Counted from the stretch's first letter, positions 1 to 9,136 are shown. The stretch: 64,000 bases of DNA from Chitinimonas sp036961565 (GCF_036961565.1 NZ_JBAMDD010000015.1:45146-109145); one strand, 5' to 3'. Made by a program: numbers and translations. The notes: generated from the sequence alone by a model not told the origin.

Positions 1-1
1 C

Positions 2-424
2 TTTAATGCCGAAGGCAAGAAGGTGGTTGAAAAAGGCTTTGCTGCCAATGTCCTGGGGCAGGGCCCACAGGCTGAGCGGCAGAAGCGTTTGCTGGATCTT
101 GCAAACAAGCGTGTAGCCACCGAAGCGGCTACGTTTGCACAACTGGAAAAAGAGGCGAATGCCTCGGCTGATGGCAGCCTGTTGGTCAATCTGGGCATGA
201 GCCTGGTGGGCGCAGGTCAAACCGCCAAGGGCATCGCCATGATGGAGCAGGGTATACAGAAGGGCGGTCTCAAGCGTCCTGAAGACTCCAAGCTGCGTCT
301 CGGTATTGCGTATCTGATGGCAGGCCAGAAGCCCAAGGCCGTGCAGATGCTGAAAACCGTGCAGGGCAAAGATGGAACGGCAGATGTTGCCCGTCTCTGG
401 ACGCTCCACGCCCAGCAGCACTGA
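2..424 (+). CDS. C-terminal part of an unknown helical-repeat (TPR-like) protein, cut by the window edge
   Basis: The reading frame is open to the left edge, so the 141 visible residues are a C-terminal fragment; the first GTG at 23 is internal and not the real start. The fragment has helical pairs typical of tetratricopeptide-like repeats, with G-x-x-x-x-A-I and LxxGIAYLMAGQ-type turns around residues 60-120. It ends in LWTLHAQQH. No catalytic motif is visible and I cannot assign a function. The upstream part of the gene is outside the window, so localisation cannot be judged. It is followed by two short hairpins and then by the peptide-transport operon. Confidence 0.6.
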   Translation, partial: FNAEGKKVVEKGFAANVLGQGPQAERQKRLLDLANKRVATEAATFAQLEKEANASADGSLLVNLGMSLVGAGQTAKGIAMMEQGIQKGGLKRPEDSKLRLGIAYLMAGQKPKAVQMLKTVQGKDGTADVARLWTLHAQQH

Positions 425-439
425 ATACGGCAGTATGCG

Positions 440-486
440 ACGGGCAAGGCCTACCGGTCTTGCCCGTTGCTATGCCTGATGGCATA
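440..486 (+). terminator. Two tandem hairpins after the first gene, possible terminator
   Basis: A perfect 9-bp stem, ACGGGCAAG (440-448) and CTTGCCCGT (459-467) with a 10-base loop, is followed at once by a second hairpin, TATGCC (471-476) and GGCATA (481-486) with loop TGAT. Neither has a good T-tract, so this is at best a weak intrinsic terminator between the upstream gene and the transporter operon. Confidence 0.4.
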
Positions 487-567
487 ACCATCCGGGCATG
501 ACAGCGGCGGATATGACCGTGCTGTATGCGTTTTCCCAGTTGCAGTTTTCCAAAGCGACACCACACC

Positions 568-2370
568 ATGAAACTTGCTTCCATTGCAGGCCTGAGCTTG
601 TTTGTCGCCGGCCTGGCGGGCCCAGTTGCCGCGCAGTCGGCCGACATGAACAAGACGCTTCATACCTATTTCGAAGCGCCTGAATCCGGTTTTGACCCTG
701 CCAAGTATTCCGATCATTACTCTGGCGAAGTCAACAGCAGCATCTTCGAATCACTGCTGGCCTATGACTATCTGGCCCGTCCGCAAACCCTGGTCCCCAG
801 GCTGTCCGACCTGCCCCAGGTGCTGGATGACGGCAAGACCTTCATCTTCAAGATTCGCCCTGGTATCTACTTTGCTGATGATCCTGTGTTCAAGGGCAAG
901 AAGCGTGAAGTGGTTGCCACCGATGTGATCTACACCATACAGCGCATTGTTGACCCCAATAGCCGCGGCGCACCCTGGGACTTCATGTTCAAGGGCAAGG
1001 TGATAGGCCTGGACGAAAAGATCGAGGCGGCCAAGAACAAGCCTTTCGACTTTGACAAGCCGATAGAGGGCTTGCAGGCACTGGACAAGTACACGGTACA
1101 GATCAAGCTCAAGCGCACTGATTACAACCTGCCTTACATCATGGCGGCGCCGGCTACTGGCTTGGTAGCGCGCGAAGCTATCGAGGCCTATGGCGAGAAT
1201 TCGGAAGCGCATCCGGTAGGGACTGGCCCTTACATGCTGAAGTCCTGGCAGCGGCGTAACCGTATCATCCTGGTGGCGAACCCTAACTATCGTGGCTTCC
1301 AGTACAAGCCTGTCAGTGGGCCAGGTATTGAGGTGGATCAGGGCATCGCCAAGCAGTTGGAAGGCAAGACCTTCCCGCGTATAGGCACCATTGATATCCG
1401 CGTGATTGAAACACCGCAGGCCTCCTGGCTGTCGTTTCAGAGCGCACAGCTGGATATCCACCCTCGCTTAGGTAACAACTACTCCAAGATTGTTGCGCCG
1501 GGCAATGAGCTCTCCCCCAAATATAAAGAGATGGGTTGGCGCTATTTCCGTGAAGCTGAGGCGGATATTACCTATTACATGTTCAATATGGACGACAAGG
1601 TCGTGGGGGGTAACTCGCTTGAGCGTATAGCCCTGCGCCGTGCCATTGCCTTGTCATATAACCAGGCCAAGGAACTGTCCATTATCCGCAATGGCCAGGG
1701 TCTGCCGGCGCAATCACCGTTGGCACCACAAATTAACGGCTACGATCCGAATTTCAAGAATGTGCTGGGTCGCTACAGCCCGTCACGCGGTAACGCGCTA
1801 CTGGACAAGTTTGGCTACAAGGATTGCGACGGCGATGGTTGGCGCGAGCAACCAGGTTGCAAGCCTTTGACGATCACCTATATGGCCAGTACCGGCGCCG
1901 ATGGCCGTGATCAGGAAGAGTTGCTGCTCAAGGGCTTTGGCGCCATTGGCATCAAACTCGAAATCGTCAAGATGAACTTCTCCGATCTCTTGAAGAATCG
2001 CCAGGGCGGCACTTATCAGTTTGCCGGTGGTGCATGGGGGCAGGATTACCCGGATGCTGAAAACTTCATGCAATTGCTGTATGGCCCCAATGCGGGTCCT
2101 GTGAACGAGTCGCGTTTCCGTAACAAGGACTTCGACAAGTTGTATGAGCAGATTGCTGCGGAACCCCAATCGGAAGCGCGTAACGAACGGCTGCGCCAAA
2201 TGAGCCGTATCGTGGCGGCTTATGTGCCCTGGATATACAACGTCAACCGCATCCGTACACATATCGCTCATCCTTGGGTCAGTGGCTATAAGCCGCATCC
2301 GGACAATATGCCGCACTGGTACTACCTCGATGTAGATGTCGAGAAGCAGCGCGCTGCCACCAGCAAGTAA
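568..2370 (+). CDS. Periplasmic peptide-binding protein of an ABC importer (solute-binding family 5, OppA/YejA type)
   Basis: The 600-residue product begins with a clear Sec signal peptide (MKLASIAGLSLFVAGLAG, cleavage near VAAQSA), followed by a family-5 binding-protein fold: the segment around residues 45-75 (FESLLAYDYLARPQTLVP), then a DGKTFIFKIRPGIYF-type motif and a TGPYMLKSW motif near residue 220. An in-frame codon at 526 exists, but ATG 568 is chosen because it starts the signal peptide. The gene heads an operon with an M3 peptidase, two permeases and a fused ATPase. Family-5 proteins deliver oligopeptides or similar ligands to the permease. The exact ligand cannot be read from sequence; the adjacent oligopeptidase makes peptides likely. 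Confidence 0.9.
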   Translation: MKLASIAGLSLFVAGLAGPVAAQSADMNKTLHTYFEAPESGFDPAKYSDHYSGEVNSSIFESLLAYDYLARPQTLVPRLSDLPQVLDDGKTFIFKIRPGIYFADDPVFKGKKREVVATDVIYTIQRIVDPNSRGAPWDFMFKGKVIGLDEKIEAAKNKPFDFDKPIEGLQALDKYTVQIKLKRTDYNLPYIMAAPATGLVAREAIEAYGENSEAHPVGTGPYMLKSWQRRNRIILVANPNYRGFQYKPVSGPGIEVDQGIAKQLEGKTFPRIGTIDIRVIETPQASWLSFQSAQLDIHPRLGNNYSKIVAPGNELSPKYKEMGWRYFREAEADITYYMFNMDDKVVGGNSLERIALRRAIALSYNQAKELSIIRNGQGLPAQSPLAPQINGYDPNFKNVLGRYSPSRGNALLDKFGYKDCDGDGWREQPGCKPLTITYMASTGADGRDQEELLLKGFGAIGIKLEIVKMNFSDLLKNRQGGTYQFAGGAWGQDYPDAENFMQLLYGPNAGPVNESRFRNKDFDKLYEQIAAEPQSEARNERLRQMSRIVAAYVPWIYNVNRIRTHIAHPWVSGYKPHPDNMPHWYYLDVDVEKQRAATSK

Positions 2371-2417
2371 TACATCGAATCGTTCAAAAGACGTGGACCG
2401 AAACGGGAGAAACCCGC

Positions 2418-4403
2418 ATGCGTAAACTTACACCACTCGTACTCGCGCTCTGCCTGCCAGCGGCTTTTGCTGCCGAGCGTGGCGAGATCCGTATTTCCAA
2501 GGCCGAGGCTGTGCCAGCACTCTGCAGCCAGGCGATTACCGACCTTAATGGCGCTGCAGCCCAGTTGCAGAAGCTGCCCCTAGCCGAAGCCAATGTTGAT
2601 ACTGTGCTGGTGCCTTGGAGCAAGACCATGGGCGGCTTGGTCGAATTCTGGTGGGGCGGTGGCCTGGTTGCCAACGTGCACCCGGATGAGAAGCTGCGCC
2701 AGGCTGAAGAAGCTTGCGACCTCAAGATTTCGGATGCCATGAACAAGCTGATGCAGCAGGAGGCGCTTTATCAGCGCTTCAAGGCTGTGAAGCCGGCGGA
2801 TGCCATCGATGCCGAGACGCTCAAGGGCATCCTGGCCGAATTTGAAGACAAGGGTGTGAACCTGCCAGCGGCCAAGCGCGCCCAGGCTGGCAAGCTGTTT
2901 ACCCGCCTGGACAAATTGCAGCAGGACTTTGCTCGCAATGTCCGTGAGAACAAGCAGAAGCTGGCTTTCAGCGCAGAGCAGCTCAAGGGTTTGTCTGACG
3001 ATGTGCTGCAGGGTCTGAAGCGCGATGCCAAGGGTAACTACCTGGTGGGCTTCGACTACCCCGAATACCTGCCTGTGATGGAGACTGCCGAGAGCGGCGA
3101 AACCCGCCGGCAGATGCAGTACGCCTATGCCCGCCGTGGCGGCGCAAAGAATCTCGCCATCCTGCATGAGGTAGCCAATATCCGTAAGCAGCTGGCCACG
3201 CTGATGGGCTACCCCTCTTACGCGGCTTGGGCTACCCGTAACAATATGGTGGGCAAGCCGGAGGTCGTGCTGGATTTCCTGGGCAAGGTCCGCAACACCG
3301 TGACCGAGGTGGAAAAGCGCGAGTTGGCCGAACTGGCCAAGGATAAAGCGGCTCACACCCAAGACCCCAAGGCCGTGATGCAGCGTTGGGATCAGGCCTT
3401 CTATGAGCGCCGGGTGCAGAAGGCACGCTTCCAGATTGATCAGGAGGCTGTGCGCGCCCAGTTCCCCACCGAGCCGACAATCAACTGGATGATGGCCGTG
3501 ACCAGCCGTCTGTATGGTGTGGAGTTCCGCCAGAACGCCAAGCTGCCAGTCTGGCACGAAGATGTGAAGGGCTACGATGTCTTCGACAAGGCATCGGGTG
3601 AGTACCTGTCATCTTTCTATCTGGATTTGTTTCCCCGTGATGGTAAGTACAAGCATGCTGCGGCCTTCACGGTACGCCAGGCCAGTACGCTGACGGGCCA
3701 GACACCGGTTTCGGCGCTAGTGACCAACTTCAACCGCAAGGGCTTTGATCAGGACGAACTGGAAACGCTGTACCACGAGTTTGGCCACATCATGCATGGT
3801 GTGCTCAGCCGCACCCGCTACACCCTGAATGCTGGCACCAATACCAAGCGTGATTTTGTCGAGGCACCATCGCAGATGTTCGAGGAGTGGGCGCGTAACC
3901 CTGCTTCGCTGGCGCTGTGGAACGAAGTCTGTGCCAGCTGCAAACCTATCGATATGCAACTGGTGGCCAAGATGAATGAATCGCGTCTGTTTGGCGCGGG
4001 TACCAAGTACGCCCGTCAATGGCTGTACGCCGCCTATGACATGGCACTGGCAGGCCCGGTGCCGCAGGATCCGCTCAAGCTGTGGCAGAAGATGGAAGCC
4101 GCCACACCGCTGGGTTACGTGAAGGGTACCGAGTTCCCAGGTGCTTTTGGCCATATTGTTGGTGGCTATGCTGCCGGCTATTACGGCTATATGTGGTCTG
4201 AAGTGCTGGCGCTGGATATGCGCTCGGCCTTTGGCAGCAATGTCATGGACCCGGTAGTAGGCATGCGTTTCCGTAAGAGCATTCTGGAGAACGGTTCGCA
4301 AGTGCCCGAGATGGATCTGGTTCGCCAGTTCCTGGGACGCGAACCCAGTTCCGATGCTTTCTTCCGCGAAATCACCGGCCAGAAGGCTGCAGAGGCTAAA
4401 TAA
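2418..4403 (+). CDS. Exported M3-family zinc oligopeptidase
   Basis: This 661-residue protein has the thimet-oligopeptidase zinc motif H453-E-F-G-H457 within YHEFGHIMHG and the third-ligand motif with E482 (DFVEAPSQMFEEW), as expected for family M3. It starts with a signal-peptide-like segment (MRKLTPLVLALCLPAAFA), so it is probably periplasmic, unlike cytoplasmic PrlC/OpdA. The start is preceded by a GGGAG ribosome site. It is embedded between the binding protein and the permeases, and its stop overlaps the next start by one base (TAATG). The likely job is trimming oligopeptides during uptake. A cytoplasmic location cannot be excluded from sequence alone. Confidence 0.9.
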   Translation: MRKLTPLVLALCLPAAFAAERGEIRISKAEAVPALCSQAITDLNGAAAQLQKLPLAEANVDTVLVPWSKTMGGLVEFWWGGGLVANVHPDEKLRQAEEACDLKISDAMNKLMQQEALYQRFKAVKPADAIDAETLKGILAEFEDKGVNLPAAKRAQAGKLFTRLDKLQQDFARNVRENKQKLAFSAEQLKGLSDDVLQGLKRDAKGNYLVGFDYPEYLPVMETAESGETRRQMQYAYARRGGAKNLAILHEVANIRKQLATLMGYPSYAAWATRNNMVGKPEVVLDFLGKVRNTVTEVEKRELAELAKDKAAHTQDPKAVMQRWDQAFYERRVQKARFQIDQEAVRAQFPTEPTINWMMAVTSRLYGVEFRQNAKLPVWHEDVKGYDVFDKASGEYLSSFYLDLFPRDGKYKHAAAFTVRQASTLTGQTPVSALVTNFNRKGFDQDELETLYHEFGHIMHGVLSRTRYTLNAGTNTKRDFVEAPSQMFEEWARNPASLALWNEVCASCKPIDMQLVAKMNESRLFGAGTKYARQWLYAAYDMALAGPVPQDPLKLWQKMEAATPLGYVKGTEFPGAFGHIVGGYAAGYYGYMWSEVLALDMRSAFGSNVMDPVVGMRFRKSILENGSQVPEMDLVRQFLGREPSSDAFFREITGQKAAEAK

Positions 4404-5341
4404 TGAGCACCTACCTGTTACGCCGTATTTGGCAGATGATCCCGACCTTGGCCGGGGTCATGCTGCTGGTTTTCTTCCTGTTCAACGTGTTTGGCGGCGA
4501 CCCTGCCGCCATCCTTGCCGGCAAGGTGGCCAGCAAGGAAAAGATTGATGCCATCCGCGAACAGCTGGGCTTGAATGCACCGATCTGGGTGCAGTTGTGG
4601 ATTTTCGTCAAACAGGTCTTCACGTTTGACTTTGGCGCCAGCTGGAGTACCAACGAAGCTGTTTCGGCCATCATCCTGCAGAAAGCGCCAGTCTCGCTGA
4701 CCGTCATGCTGCAGGTCTGGTTGCTAGATGCCATTGTGGCTGTGACCTTGGCGGTAGCTGTTGCCTACAAGCGTGGTTCGTTTACCGATCGTGCAGTAAT
4801 GGGTATCTGTACGGCTGCCATGTCCATCTCACTGCTGTTGTACGTGGTCGTGGGCCAGTGGTTGCTCGCCTACAAGCTGGAGTGGTTTCCGGTCCTTGGC
4901 TGGAGTGATGATTTCTGGACCAATGTCAGCACTTACGCACCGCTGCCGATTCTGTTGCTACTGTTTGTTTCCATCGCGCCGAGCTTGCGTTTGTATCGCT
5001 CCTTTGTGGTGGAAGAAACCGGCCAGGATTACGCACGGACTGCTCGCGCCAAAGGCGCTACTGAACACCGCGTCATGTTTGTCCATGTACTGCGCAATGC
5101 CGCCGTGCCTATCGTGACCAATCTGGCGCTGGCATTGCCGGGGCTGTTCGTAGGTTCCTTCCTCATCGAGATGGTTTTCTCCATCCCGGGTTTGGGTAAG
5201 GAAATCGTCAATGCGGTGCAACGCAGCGATTTCCCGGTGATCAAGGCGATCACTGTCTACCTGGCCATGTTTGCCATGGCTGTCAATTTGCTGGTCGACG
5301 TCTTGTACAAGAGACTCGATCCGCGTGTCGAACTGAAGTGA
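4403..5341 (+). CDS. ABC importer inner-membrane permease, DppB/OppB/YejB type
   Basis: The 312 residues carry about six membrane segments and a BPD_transp_1 domain. The EAA-type cytoplasmic loop is visible near residue 210 (DYARTARAKGATEHRVMFVHVLRNA), which docks on the ATPase. The N-terminus (MSTYLLRRIWQMIPTL) is the usual DppB-family opening. It is translationally coupled to the upstream peptidase and sits 10 bases before the partner permease. Together the two permeases form the translocation path for the family-5 binding protein. Confidence 0.92.
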   Translation: MSTYLLRRIWQMIPTLAGVMLLVFFLFNVFGGDPAAILAGKVASKEKIDAIREQLGLNAPIWVQLWIFVKQVFTFDFGASWSTNEAVSAIILQKAPVSLTVMLQVWLLDAIVAVTLAVAVAYKRGSFTDRAVMGICTAAMSISLLLYVVVGQWLLAYKLEWFPVLGWSDDFWTNVSTYAPLPILLLLFVSIAPSLRLYRSFVVEETGQDYARTARAKGATEHRVMFVHVLRNAAVPIVTNLALALPGLFVGSFLIEMVFSIPGLGKEIVNAVQRSDFPVIKAITVYLAMFAMAVNLLVDVLYKRLDPRVELK

Positions 5342-5351
5342 GGCGGCGACA

Positions 5352-6383
5352 ATGACTCAGCAACAAGCATCGTATGGATTCTGGCGCGCCGCCGGAAAGC
5401 GCCTGTGGGCGGATAAGCTGGCGCGATTCTGCATGGCCGTTCTGGTTGTGTACTTCCTGGTCGCAGGCGCGGCGGGTATGGGTTGGGTGGCGAAAGACTG
5501 GAACGAGGAGGTTGGTGTGTCATACGCCAACCCATCTTTCCTGGGCGATGACTACCCTAATCCACAAGGCAAGAACAGCATCATCAGCCAGGATGTGCTG
5601 GTGGTTGATGAAAAGCAAAAGGCTGTCGATCCGTTGGCGCCTTACTATGAAGAGATTGAGAAGAACGCTGCAGCCTATGAAAAGGCTGAGGTCAAGCCTA
5701 GCTGGACGCTGCTATTGGGGGGCGACAAGTGGGGGCGTGATGTCTTCGACAAGGTAATCAAGGCCGGTCAGGTGTCGATCAGCATTGGTCTTGCATCGGC
5801 ATTGCTGGCCGTGTTTATTGGCACCGTGCTGGGTGCGCTGGGTGGCTACTTCGGTGGCAAGCTCGGTGATTTGCTGGAGTGGTTCTACAACATCTTCACA
5901 TCGGTACCCTATATCCTGCTGGTTCTCGCATTTGCTGCTGTCTTTGGCAAGGGTGTGAGTACCGTCATCCTGGTTTTGGGTTTTGTGGGCTGGACCGGTA
6001 CTTACCGCCTCATCCGTGCCGAGTACATCAAGCAACGTGGCCGTGACTATGTCATGGCAGCGAATGCCATCGGCGCCTCGCATGGGCGCAAGATGTTCGT
6101 ACATATCCTGCCTAACGTCTCACATCTGATACTGGTTCAGCTTTCGCAGTTGGTGGTGGATTTCATCAAGGCGGAAGTCATCCTGTCCTTCCTGGGTCTT
6201 GGTGTACCGACGGATTCAGTGTCCTGGGGCATCATGATCAACGAAGTCATGCCTGAGCTCGTGCTGGGCAAGTGGTGGCAATTGGCGACGGTAGCTGTGG
6301 TCATGTCGACCTTCGTGGTCTCGTTTGGCCTGTTTACCGACTTGTTGCGCGATGCGCTCGACCCCAAGGCCAGCCGCCGCTAA
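5352..6383 (+). CDS. ABC importer inner-membrane permease, DppC/OppC/YejE type
   Basis: A 343-residue membrane protein with an N-terminal membrane anchor, a long hydrophilic loop (about residues 45-125) and a C-terminal five-helix BPD_transp_1 domain. The EAA loop is at about residues 225-250 (DYVMAANAIGASHGRKMFVHILPN). The ending LRDALDPKASRR is typical of DppC/OppC proteins. The long first periplasmic loop is larger than in DppC and recalls YejE, which also pairs with a fused YejF-like ATPase as here. It lies in a tight operon with the other transporter subunits. Confidence 0.92.
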   Translation: MTQQQASYGFWRAAGKRLWADKLARFCMAVLVVYFLVAGAAGMGWVAKDWNEEVGVSYANPSFLGDDYPNPQGKNSIISQDVLVVDEKQKAVDPLAPYYEEIEKNAAAYEKAEVKPSWTLLLGGDKWGRDVFDKVIKAGQVSISIGLASALLAVFIGTVLGALGGYFGGKLGDLLEWFYNIFTSVPYILLVLAFAAVFGKGVSTVILVLGFVGWTGTYRLIRAEYIKQRGRDYVMAANAIGASHGRKMFVHILPNVSHLILVQLSQLVVDFIKAEVILSFLGLGVPTDSVSWGIMINEVMPELVLGKWWQLATVAVVMSTFVVSFGLFTDLLRDALDPKASRR

Positions 6384-6393
6384 GGAATGCACG

Positions 6394-8073
6394 ATGACCA
6401 CTGAAAACCTGCTTGAAATCAAGAATCTGCGCGTTACCTTCAGGCTCGGCAAGAACGAGCGTTTTGAGGCGCTGCAGGGCGTCAACTATGTGATTCCCAA
6501 GAACAGCGTAGTTGCGCTGGTTGGTGAATCGGGCTCGGGTAAGTCGGTATCGGCCATGGCCATCATGGATCTGTTGCCGCGTGCCAATACAGAGATACCC
6601 GCCGACAGCGGCATGGTGTTCGAAGGCACCGATCTGCTGAAGCAGACCGAAAAGCAGCGCCGTGACCTGTGCGGCAAGCATATTTCGATGATCTTCCAGG
6701 ATCCGATGACCTCGCTGAACCCGGTCTACCGGGTGGGTGACCAGATCGTCGAAGTGCTGCGCCTGCACAAGCCCTTGAGCAAGAACGAGGCGAAGAAGCG
6801 TGCGGTCGAGTTGCTGCGCGAGGTAGGTATTCCCGACCCGGAAACACGGGTCAACAGCTATCCGCACGAAATGTCGGGCGGCCAGCAGCAGCGTGTGATG
6901 ATCGCCATGGCGATTGCCTGCGAACCCAAGCTGCTGATTGCGGATGAGCCGACCACCGCGCTGGACGTGACGATACAGAAGCAGATCATTGAACTGCTGA
7001 TGAAGCTCAAGCAAAGCCATGGCATGAGCGTGTTGTTCATTACCCATGACCTGGAGCTGGTACGTGAGATTGCCGACCATGTGGTGGTGATGCACCGTGG
7101 CGTGATCAAGGAGCAGGGGCCGGCCGAGAGCGTGTTCACCGCCCCCAAGGATCCTTACACCCGCGCCTTGCTGGCTTGCCGTCCTACCATAGACAAGCGT
7201 CCCATCCGTCTGCCTATCGTTGAGGACTTTCTGCAAGGCCGCGAGCATGAATTGCCCCAGGGTGAGCGCAGCCGTGGTGTCAGCCCGGCCGATCCCATCA
7301 TCCTGCAGGTGAATAACCTGAAGAAGACCTTCCGCGTCAAGCAAGGCCTGTTCAGCCATAAGGAAGTGGCTGCGGTGAAGGATGTCAGCTTCAAGCTGGC
7401 GCGTGGCAAGACCTTGGGTATCGTGGGTGAGTCGGGCTCTGGCAAGACCACACTGGGCAAGACCATCCTGCGCCTCAATAGCTGCGAAGGCGGGGAGGTG
7501 ATCTACAACAACAAGAACCTGATGGGTCTGTCCGACCGTGAGTTCCAGCCCTACAAGCGGCAGTTGCAGATTATCTTCCAGAACCCCTATGCCAGCCTGA
7601 ATCCCCGCTTTACCGTGGGTGACATTCTGCTGGAGCCGATGCGTGTGCATGGTATTCACGACACCGACAAGGACCGTGCTGACCATGCGATCCAGTTGCT
7701 GCGCCGGGTGGGGCTGGATGAGAAAGCTTTCCACAAGTATCCGCACGAGTTTTCTGGTGGCCAGCGCCAGCGGATCAGCATTGCCCGCTGCTTGTCGATG
7801 AAGCCGGAGATTCTGGTTTGTGACGAATCGGTGTCGGCGCTGGATGTGTCGGTGCAGGCGCAGGTGCTGAATCTGTTGCAGGAGCTGCAGGATGAATACG
7901 GTATGAGCTACCTGTTCATTTCGCACGATCTGAGCGTAGTCAAATACATTTCGGACGAGGTGCTGGTGATGCACCACGGTGAGATGGTGGAATACGCCAA
8001 TTCTGATGAGCTATACCGCGAGCCCAAGCACGCTTACACGCAGAAATTGCTGGCCGCGATTCCCGGTCGCTGA
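6394..8073 (+). CDS. Fused double ATPase of the peptide ABC importer (YejF/GsiA type)
   Basis: 559 residues with two complete ABC domains. The Walker A motifs are GESGSGKS at residues 44-51 and GESGSGKT at 345-352, the signature motifs are MSGGQQQR and FSGGQRQR, and both halves have Walker B (LLIADEPTTALD; ILVCDESVSALD) and H-loop (FITHDL; FISHDL). The first half ends with the oligopeptide-ABC C-terminal stretch (YTRALLACRP). ATG 6394 is chosen over the upstream in-frame start at 6325 because it has TAAGGAA just upstream and follows the previous stop. The protein energises import through the two permeases encoded upstream. Confidence 0.93.
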   Translation: MTTENLLEIKNLRVTFRLGKNERFEALQGVNYVIPKNSVVALVGESGSGKSVSAMAIMDLLPRANTEIPADSGMVFEGTDLLKQTEKQRRDLCGKHISMIFQDPMTSLNPVYRVGDQIVEVLRLHKPLSKNEAKKRAVELLREVGIPDPETRVNSYPHEMSGGQQQRVMIAMAIACEPKLLIADEPTTALDVTIQKQIIELLMKLKQSHGMSVLFITHDLELVREIADHVVVMHRGVIKEQGPAESVFTAPKDPYTRALLACRPTIDKRPIRLPIVEDFLQGREHELPQGERSRGVSPADPIILQVNNLKKTFRVKQGLFSHKEVAAVKDVSFKLARGKTLGIVGESGSGKTTLGKTILRLNSCEGGEVIYNNKNLMGLSDREFQPYKRQLQIIFQNPYASLNPRFTVGDILLEPMRVHGIHDTDKDRADHAIQLLRRVGLDEKAFHKYPHEFSGGQRQRISIARCLSMKPEILVCDESVSALDVSVQAQVLNLLQELQDEYGMSYLFISHDLSVVKYISDEVLVMHHGEMVEYANSDELYREPKHAYTQKLLAAIPGR

Positions 8074-8086
8074 CCGGGCGCAAGGC

Positions 8087-8114
8087 GCGATATGCCCTTA
8101 GGAAGGCATATCGC
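8087..8114 (+). other. Perfect 10-bp hairpin right after the transporter operon
   Basis: GCGATATGCC (8087-8096) pairs fully with GGCATATCGC (8105-8114) around an 8-base loop, 13 bases after the ATPase stop. It is followed by C residues, not T, so it is not a standard terminator. It could protect the mRNA 3' end upstream of the real terminator at 8217. Confidence 0.5.
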
Positions 8115-8216
8115 CCCCGGTGAAAGCGTGGCGCTGGTCGCTGTAACCTGCCAAGCGCAGGCAGTGGTTGGGCCACGGGGGAGATAAGGGGCGCCGGGTA
8201 GCCTTGTGATGACTTG

Positions 8217-8245
8217 AAAGCCGCTGCTATAGCGGCTTTTCTTTT
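8217..8245 (+). terminator. Rho-independent terminator of the peptide-transport operon
   Basis: A perfect 9-bp stem, AAAGCCGCT and AGCGGCTTT, with a 5-base loop is followed by TCTTTT. It ends plus-strand transcription from the transporter operon before the convergent phasin gene. Confidence 0.85.
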
Positions 8246-8277
8246 GCCTGCGGCAATATACGACCTGGGCGACTGCA

Positions 8278-8303
8278 TGAGAAAAGGCCACTTACGTGGC
8301 CTT
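8278..8303 (-). terminator. Rho-independent terminator of the phasin gene
   Basis: Read on the minus strand, AAGGCCAC and GTGGCCTT form an 8-bp stem with a GTAA loop (8284-8303) followed by TTCTC. It lies 26 bases after the phasin stop and sits back to back with the plus-strand terminator. Confidence 0.7.
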
Positions 8304-8329
8304 GATTCGGGGTTGTCTTGCGTAGCGCC

Positions 8330-8866
8330 TTACTTGCGACTACTGCTCTTGACGGCATCGGCGGTGGCGGTGCTGGCGGCCTTGATGCTGGCGTCGGCAA
8401 ATTCAGCTACCTGCCGGCTGGCCTTGGTGAGGCTATCAAACGCGGCCTGGCTGGCAGCAATGCTGGATTTGAAACCCGCAGAAAATAGATCGGAGCCTGC
8501 CGGTGCAGACTGACCAAGCTTATCGAAGCCGGCCAGGAACTCTTGCTGCAGATTACCCAGGCGGGCTTCGCTTACCTTGGCCAGTTCGGCCTGGGTTTGC
8601 GCGGCCAGTTCGTAGATATTACGCGACAGGCCCAGCATCGAACCCATGGCTTGCTCGGTCAGGGCGGCGCGTACAGCCAGCGCGGATTGGGGGTCTTTGA
8701 CTTCCGCCAGTTTGTTGGCCACCTTGGCGGAGTCCTCCAGGGCGTCTTTTGCGGCAGTCAGCTGCAGCTGCAGCATGCGCTCTGCGCTGTCTATGCTGAT
8801 GCGGGCAAGCTTCAATGCGATTTCCAGTTGCTGCTGGGTGAGCTCTGCTTGAGGGGATGGTGCCAT
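8330..8866 (-). CDS. phaP: Phasin, polyhydroxyalkanoate granule surface protein
   Basis: A 178-residue Ala/Gln-rich helical protein of the Phasin_2 type: an N-terminal MAPSPQAELTQQQLEIALKL helix, long amphipathic helices (QLQLTAAKDALEDSAKVANK), and the Ala/Ser/Lys-rich tail common in phasins. ATG 8866 has a GGAG site just upstream, so the longer open frame to 8968 is not used. Phasins coat PHA granules and their genes are classically repressed by PhaR. Here phaR is the divergent neighbour and operator-like sites lie between them, which supports the assignment. Confidence 0.88.
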   Translation of the reverse strand: MAPSPQAELTQQQLEIALKLARISIDSAERMLQLQLTAAKDALEDSAKVANKLAEVKDPQSALAVRAALTEQAMGSMLGLSRNIYELAAQTQAELAKVSEARLGNLQQEFLAGFDKLGQSAPAGSDLFSAGFKSSIAASQAAFDSLTKASRQVAEFADASIKAASTATADAVKSSSRK

Positions 8867-9063
8867 GTCATTCTCCAGGTTTGTTATGTGTCTGTACTGT
8901 TTGCCTGTAGGGGCTGTGTGCAAGTCCAAGACCGTGGAGCTGGGCGGGCTACCCATGCTGCATGGCACGCTTTGGCATGGCCTGCAGGTGCTGCCGGTTG
9001 TTGTTGGCAGTACGCAGGCGCGGGGGAAGAGTGCTGTACGCCTAGGCTTGCGTTATAGTTATG

Positions 9064-9074
9064 CTGCTTCGCAC
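9064..9074. promoter_or_regulatory. Imperfect PhaR operator-like site
   Basis: CTGC-TTC-GCAC matches a CTGC-N3-GCAG inverted repeat in seven of eight fixed bases. It is centred exactly 60 bases from the perfect copy at 9124-9134, in the divergent phasin/phaR promoter region. Function is inferred from position and symmetry. Confidence 0.4.
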
Positions 9075-9121
9075 AACACAACCCATTCTAGGAAGCGGGT
9101 TCTGTGGCGTCAAGAACAACA

Positions 9122-9136
9122 TGCTGCAACGCAGCA
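9122..9136. promoter_or_regulatory. Perfect inverted repeat, probable PhaR operator
   Basis: TGCTGC-AAC-GCAGCA is a perfect 6-bp inverted repeat that contains CTGC-N3-GCAG, the TGC-rich type of motif reported for PhaR in Paracoccus denitrificans (from memory). It lies 52 bases upstream of the TTG start of phaR, so it could serve autoregulation and phasin repression. Confidence 0.55.

Noticed and set aside
6334..7977. 547-codon minus-strand frame opposite the fused ABC ATPase
   Set aside because: The plus strand encodes two complete ABC domains; the antisense frame is His/Gln-rich with no domain.
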